From Arthrobacter sp. StoSoilB22 (GTDB lineage Bacteria > Actinomycetota > Actinomycetes > Actinomycetales > Micrococcaceae), in assembly GCF_019977315.1 (NCBI RefSeq), contig NZ_AP024652.1:1488001-1552000 (forward strand): a DNA stretch of 64,000 nucleotides, written 5' to 3'. Numbering within the stretch: position 1 is the stretch's first letter; every line of letters starts with the position of its first letter. A model generated the notes under the pieces. That model was not told where the DNA came from and ran no database searches. It saw nothing but the letters and a program-made list of their open reading frames with translations. A program made the position numbers and the translations under genes. Below, piece after piece: positions 60,937 through 64,000 of the stretch.

Positions 60937-62127
60937 ATGTCCAACGCTGCATTCGACGCCACCAACCTCCCGTATGCCGACGGCGACTTCTACGCCTTCG
61001 AGCAGATGCTGACAGGAAAAGAGCAGGACCGTCTGGCGGAAGTCCGCGAATTCCTCACCCGCGAAGTCAAGCCCATTGCCGTGGATTGCTGGAACCGTGG
61101 CGAGTTCCCCATGGACCTCATCCCCAAGCTTGGCGAACTGGATCTCGTCAGCCCGGTTCGGCGTCAGGGGTACTCCAACCTGTTCGCCGGCATGCTCCAC
61201 GCAGAAGTGACCCGTGCTGACGCTTCGATCGCCACGTTCATGGGTGTCCACGACGGGCTCTTCACGGGCTCGATTGAGGCCCTGGCGTCGCAGGAGCAGA
61301 AGGATGCCTGGCTGCCGGACATTTACTCCCTGAAGAAGATCGGCGCCTTCGGACTGACCGAGCCCCTGGGTGGCTCCGACGTCGCTGGTGGAACGCGCAC
61401 CACCGCCAAGCGGGACGGCGACACCTGGATTCTCAACGGCGCCAAGCGCTGGATCGGCAATGCCACGTTCTCCGACTGGGTGGTCATCTACGCCAAGGAC
61501 GTGGAGGACAACCAGGTCAAGGCGTTCCTGGTGGACACCGCACTTCCGGGCTACTCGGCCAGCAAGATCGAGAACAAGATCTCCCTGCGTACGGTCCAGA
61601 ACGCGGATATCGTTCTGGACAACGTGGTGGTGCCGGACTTCTTCAAGCTTGCCAACGGCAACAGCTTCCGTGATACCAACAAGGTGCTCAAGGTGACCCG
61701 TCTGGCTGTGGCCTGGCAGGCTGTGGGGCTGCAGATGGCTGCCTTCGATGTCGCCCGCAGTTACGCCGTGGAGCGTCAGCAATTCGGGCGGCCGCTGGCG
61801 GCGTTCCAGTTGGTGCAGAACCAGTTGGTCCAGATTCTCGGAAACACCGTAGCCTCCATGGGCATGATGGTTCGCCTGGCCCAACTCGAAGACGCGGGTG
61901 TGGCCAAGGACGAGCAGTCGGCTCTGGCGAAGGCCTTCACTACGGCACGCATGCGCGAAAGCGTTGCGCTGGGACGCAGCATCCTGGGCGGCAACGGAAT
62001 CGTTACGGACTACGGAATGGCCAAGATCTTCTCCGATGCGGAGGCCATCTACTCCTACGAGGGCACGCATGAGATCAACACTTTGGTGACCGGCCGTGCC
62101 ATTACGGGCGTTTCTGCCATCGTCTAA
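60937..62127 (+). CDS. Acyl-CoA dehydrogenase (glutaryl-CoA dehydrogenase-like group)
   Basis: AAGGAG before the ATG at 60937 gives 396 residues. It has the flavoenzyme signatures GAFGLTEPLGGSDVAGGTRT near residue 130, WILNGAKRWIGNATFSDWVV and the C-terminal ARMRESVALGRSILGGNGIV followed by AEAIYSYEGTHEINTLVTGR, which contains the catalytic Glu (YEGT). It should oxidise an acyl-CoA to the enoyl-CoA. Length and pattern fit the glutaryl/isobutyryl type; chain preference unknown. Confidence 0.9.
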   Translation: MSNAAFDATNLPYADGDFYAFEQMLTGKEQDRLAEVREFLTREVKPIAVDCWNRGEFPMDLIPKLGELDLVSPVRRQGYSNLFAGMLHAEVTRADASIATFMGVHDGLFTGSIEALASQEQKDAWLPDIYSLKKIGAFGLTEPLGGSDVAGGTRTTAKRDGDTWILNGAKRWIGNATFSDWVVIYAKDVEDNQVKAFLVDTALPGYSASKIENKISLRTVQNADIVLDNVVVPDFFKLANGNSFRDTNKVLKVTRLAVAWQAVGLQMAAFDVARSYAVERQQFGRPLAAFQLVQNQLVQILGNTVASMGMMVRLAQLEDAGVAKDEQSALAKAFTTARMRESVALGRSILGGNGIVTDYGMAKIFSDAEAIYSYEGTHEINTLVTGRAITGVSAIV

Positions 62128-62166
62128 GACGCTTGCTGCGTGGCGGGGACCCATCTTCGGCGGCGA

Positions 62167-62661
62167 TCAGTGCAGCGGCAACAGGACGGATGGCCGCATG
62201 TCCTCCACGAGACCCAGGGGATTGACATAGTCCTCGCCGCGCCGCACGCCCCAATGAAGGCATGCGGCGCTGTTGCAGTGACCGGGCTCTACGGTGCCCA
62301 TAACCTGACCCTTGCGCACGGTGTCACCGGCTTTGAGTTCACTGCTCACCGGCTCGAAGCTGCTCTTGAGGCCATCGCCGTGATCGATGGTCACTACAGG
62401 ACGGTCAACCACGACGCCGACAAAGGTCACCACGCCATCCGACGGCGCGGTGACCGGGCCGCCGTCGGGCGTTGGCCCTAAATCAACACCCCGATGCCCG
62501 CTGAGCCAGGGCTTGTCCGGCGGGTCGAACGTTCGCAGCACGGCAGGTTTGGGGGAGAGGGGCCAACTCCAGCGTGGGTTGACCGGCGCAGGCGTCATGG
62601 CAGTGGTCGCCACGACGGTCAGGGCGGCAACAGCGGCCATCAGGGCCTTCAAAAACGTCAT
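62167..62661 (-). CDS. M23-family metallopeptidase
   Basis: The start at 62661 (MTFLKALMAAVAALTVVATT) gives a signal peptide and 164 residues; the frame is open to 62817. The LytM domain has SGHRGVDLGPTPDGGPVTA (His and Asp ligands), then VTIDHGDGLKSSFEPVS and CNSAACLHWGVRRGEDYVNP, where CLHWG replaces the classical HLH pair as in many actinobacterial members. It should cut peptidoglycan crosslinks or act as an inactive activator outside the cell. Confidence 0.83.
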   Translation of the reverse strand: MTFLKALMAAVAALTVVATTAMTPAPVNPRWSWPLSPKPAVLRTFDPPDKPWLSGHRGVDLGPTPDGGPVTAPSDGVVTFVGVVVDRPVVTIDHGDGLKSSFEPVSSELKAGDTVRKGQVMGTVEPGHCNSAACLHWGVRRGEDYVNPLGLVEDMRPSVLLPLH

Positions 62662-63068
62662 GGACCAAGCCTTCTGCCGAACGCCCCCTGGATCGATCCC
62701 CGGGCTTCCGTATGTGGATAACGCGTGGTTTCCTACGGTCAAAACGGTGGGGTCGCTGTAGTACACTTGGTGGAGCAGTTTGCTGTGCCCTCGAGCTTGT
62801 TCAGGAGCATGTCTCATTCAGATGTGCGGGGGTCCCAGGCTGACTACGCGTATCCAGCCCTCCACCAGCGAAGCCTCACGGTTTTGTGCTGCGGAGGATT
62901 GTGCCTCTTGCGGTCCGGCAGAGCTTAGGCTCCATGCCGGATGAGAAGCGCAATGGATGCCAGGAGCCGCGCCCATCCGGGCAAAGGCTAAACAACCGTC
63001 AACTATTGGCAGGGTAAGAGCAGTCCCATGGGCTCTCTCATGAATGACCTGCCGGAAGGAGCGTCGGC
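62662..63068. other. Non-coding gap before rpsB
   Basis: About 400 bp without a convincing gene. It should hold divergent promoters for the M23 peptidase and rpsB. A possible rpsB -10, TACACT, is at 62761-62766 with only a weak -35. A GGAAGGAG ribosome site lies just before the rpsB ATG. No known S2 leader structure could be recognised. Confidence 0.4.
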
Positions 63069-63941
63069 ATGCCCGTCGTAACTATGCGCCAGCTGCTTGA
63101 CAGCGGCGTCCACTTTGGACACCAGACCCGTCGTTGGAACCCGAAGATGAAGCGCTTCATCTTCACGGAGCGCAACGGCATCTACATCATTGACCTTCAG
63201 CAGTCGCTGTCCTACATCGACCGCGCCTACGAGTTCGTCAAGGCTACTGTTGCCCACGGCGGCACCGTCCTGTTCGTCGGCACCAAGAAGCAGGCTCAGG
63301 AAGCAATTGCCGAGCAGGCTACGCGCGTCGGCCAGCCGTACGTCAACCAGCGTTGGTTGGGCGGTATGCTCACCAACTTCCAGACCGTCGCCAAGCGTAT
63401 CCAGCGCATGAAGGAACTCGAAGAGATCAACTTCGACGACGTCGCCGGTTCGGCTTACACCAAGAAGGAGCTCCTGCTCCTCAAGCGTGAACTCACCAAG
63501 CTTGAGTCCAACCTCGGTGGTATCCGCAACCTGACCAAGGCTCCCTCGGTCCTCTGGGTTGTTGACACCAAGAAGGAACACCTTGCTGTTGACGAAGCCA
63601 AGAAGCTGAACATCCCGGTTGTTGCCATCCTGGACACCAACTGCGATCCCGACGAAGTTGACTTCCCGATCCCGGGCAACGACGACGCCATCCGCTCCGT
63701 CAACCTGCTGACCCGCGTTGTTGCCGACGCCGTGGCTGAGGGCCTCATCGCCCGCAACCAGCGCGCAACCGGCACCACCGAAGCTCCGGAAGAGCCGCTG
63801 GCTGAGTGGGAGCGCGAGCTCCTCGAAGGCAGCAAGGCCGAAGAAGCAGCGGCAACCGAGGCTCCGGCAGCAGAAGCTCCCGCAGCTGAGGCTCCCGAGG
63901 CAACTGAAGCTGCAGCCGGCGAAGCCGAAGAAGCCAAGTAA
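63069..63941 (+). CDS. rpsB: 30S ribosomal protein S2
   Basis: The protein of 290 residues begins [20 protein letters not shown] and carries the S2 signatures [39 protein letters not shown] and [20 protein letters not shown]. The last 45 residues are an Ala/Glu-rich extension ([20 protein letters not shown]) common in actinobacteria. The rest of the window (63942-64000) is the start of the gap that usually precedes tsf. Confidence 0.97.
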   Translation: MPVVTMRQLLDSGVHFGHQTRRWNPKMKRFIFTERNGIYIIDLQQSLSYIDRAYEFVKATVAHGGTVLFVGTKKQAQEAIAEQATRVGQPYVNQRWLGGMLTNFQTVAKRIQRMKELEEINFDDVAGSAYTKKELLLLKRELTKLESNLGGIRNLTKAPSVLWVVDTKKEHLAVDEAKKLNIPVVAILDTNCDPDEVDFPIPGNDDAIRSVNLLTRVVADAVAEGLIARNQRATGTTEAPEEPLAEWERELLEGSKAEEAAATEAPAAEAPAAEAPEATEAAAGEAEEAK

Positions 63942-64000
63942 ATCTGGACCTTCCCTGATACCCGAAACGGCACCAGGGGCAACTGACAGGATGGCGGCTC

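Noticed and set aside
60736..62154. Minus-strand frame of 472 codons opposite the acyl-CoA dehydrogenase
   Set aside because: Antisense to a well-supported enzyme gene and without recognisable domain.

Overview
The window looks like the chromosome of a high-GC Gram-positive soil actinobacterium of the Arthrobacter/Paenarthrobacter type. This is an inference from codon usage, many GTG/TTG starts, an actinobacterial SAM-IV riboswitch before metX, the dusB-dgt-dnaG-tRNA-Asn order and the Ala/Glu-rich tail of ribosomal protein S2. No rRNA and no CRISPR array were seen.

Layout: 1-965 holds the 5' part of an IS3-family insertion sequence (orfA plus frameshifted orfB, minus strand), followed by an exact 32-bp tandem repeat. 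At 1091-3429 lie a FAD oxidoreductase and imidazolonepropionase (hutI). At 3496-12640 is a coherent O-glycan locus: a secreted GH101 endo-alpha-N-acetylgalactosaminidase, diverging from an operon of SIS sugar-phosphate isomerase, ROK kinase, PfkB kinase and class II aldolase, closed by a DeoR-type regulator. This fits release of Gal-GalNAc from glycoproteins and feeding of the amino sugar through a tagatose-phosphate route. From 12661 to 41401 the region is mostly core chromosome: metY, SAM-IV riboswitch and metX; glyS; dusB; dgt; dnaG; two tRNA-Asn; an inactive-rhomboid/aminoacyl-lipid synthase with an adjacent esterase; transporters; a CDP-alcohol phosphatidyltransferase; a glycosyltransferase.

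At 41522-57864 is a 16.3-kb integrated element. It is inserted in the 3' end of a tRNA with CAT anticodon and bounded by perfect 40-bp direct repeats (attL/attR). It carries a frameshifted tyrosine integrase, an XRE repressor facing an excisionase-like gene across three TTAG-N6-CTAA palindromes, a lambda-O-like replication protein with four in-gene 21-bp iterons followed by a G-poor tract, a terminase-small-like gene with an in-frame amber codon, an HTH-ImmA/IrrE protease coupled to a PIN-domain protein, a lipoprotein, a MuF-type protein and a full-length tape measure protein. No large terminase, portal, major capsid or other tail genes are present, so it is a decayed prophage or a phage satellite. 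It also contains a dispersed 18-bp double-GGTGG motif (six copies), four of which sit at the start of about 109-bp intergenic modules lying between gene blocks. This is the most unusual signal in the window.

Right of attR (57917-64000) lie a 925-958 aa SF1 helicase with a C-terminal PD-(D/E)XK/DUF2726-like nuclease domain (candidate single-gene defence system), an acyl-CoA dehydrogenase behind a TetR-like palindrome, an M23 peptidase, and rpsB.
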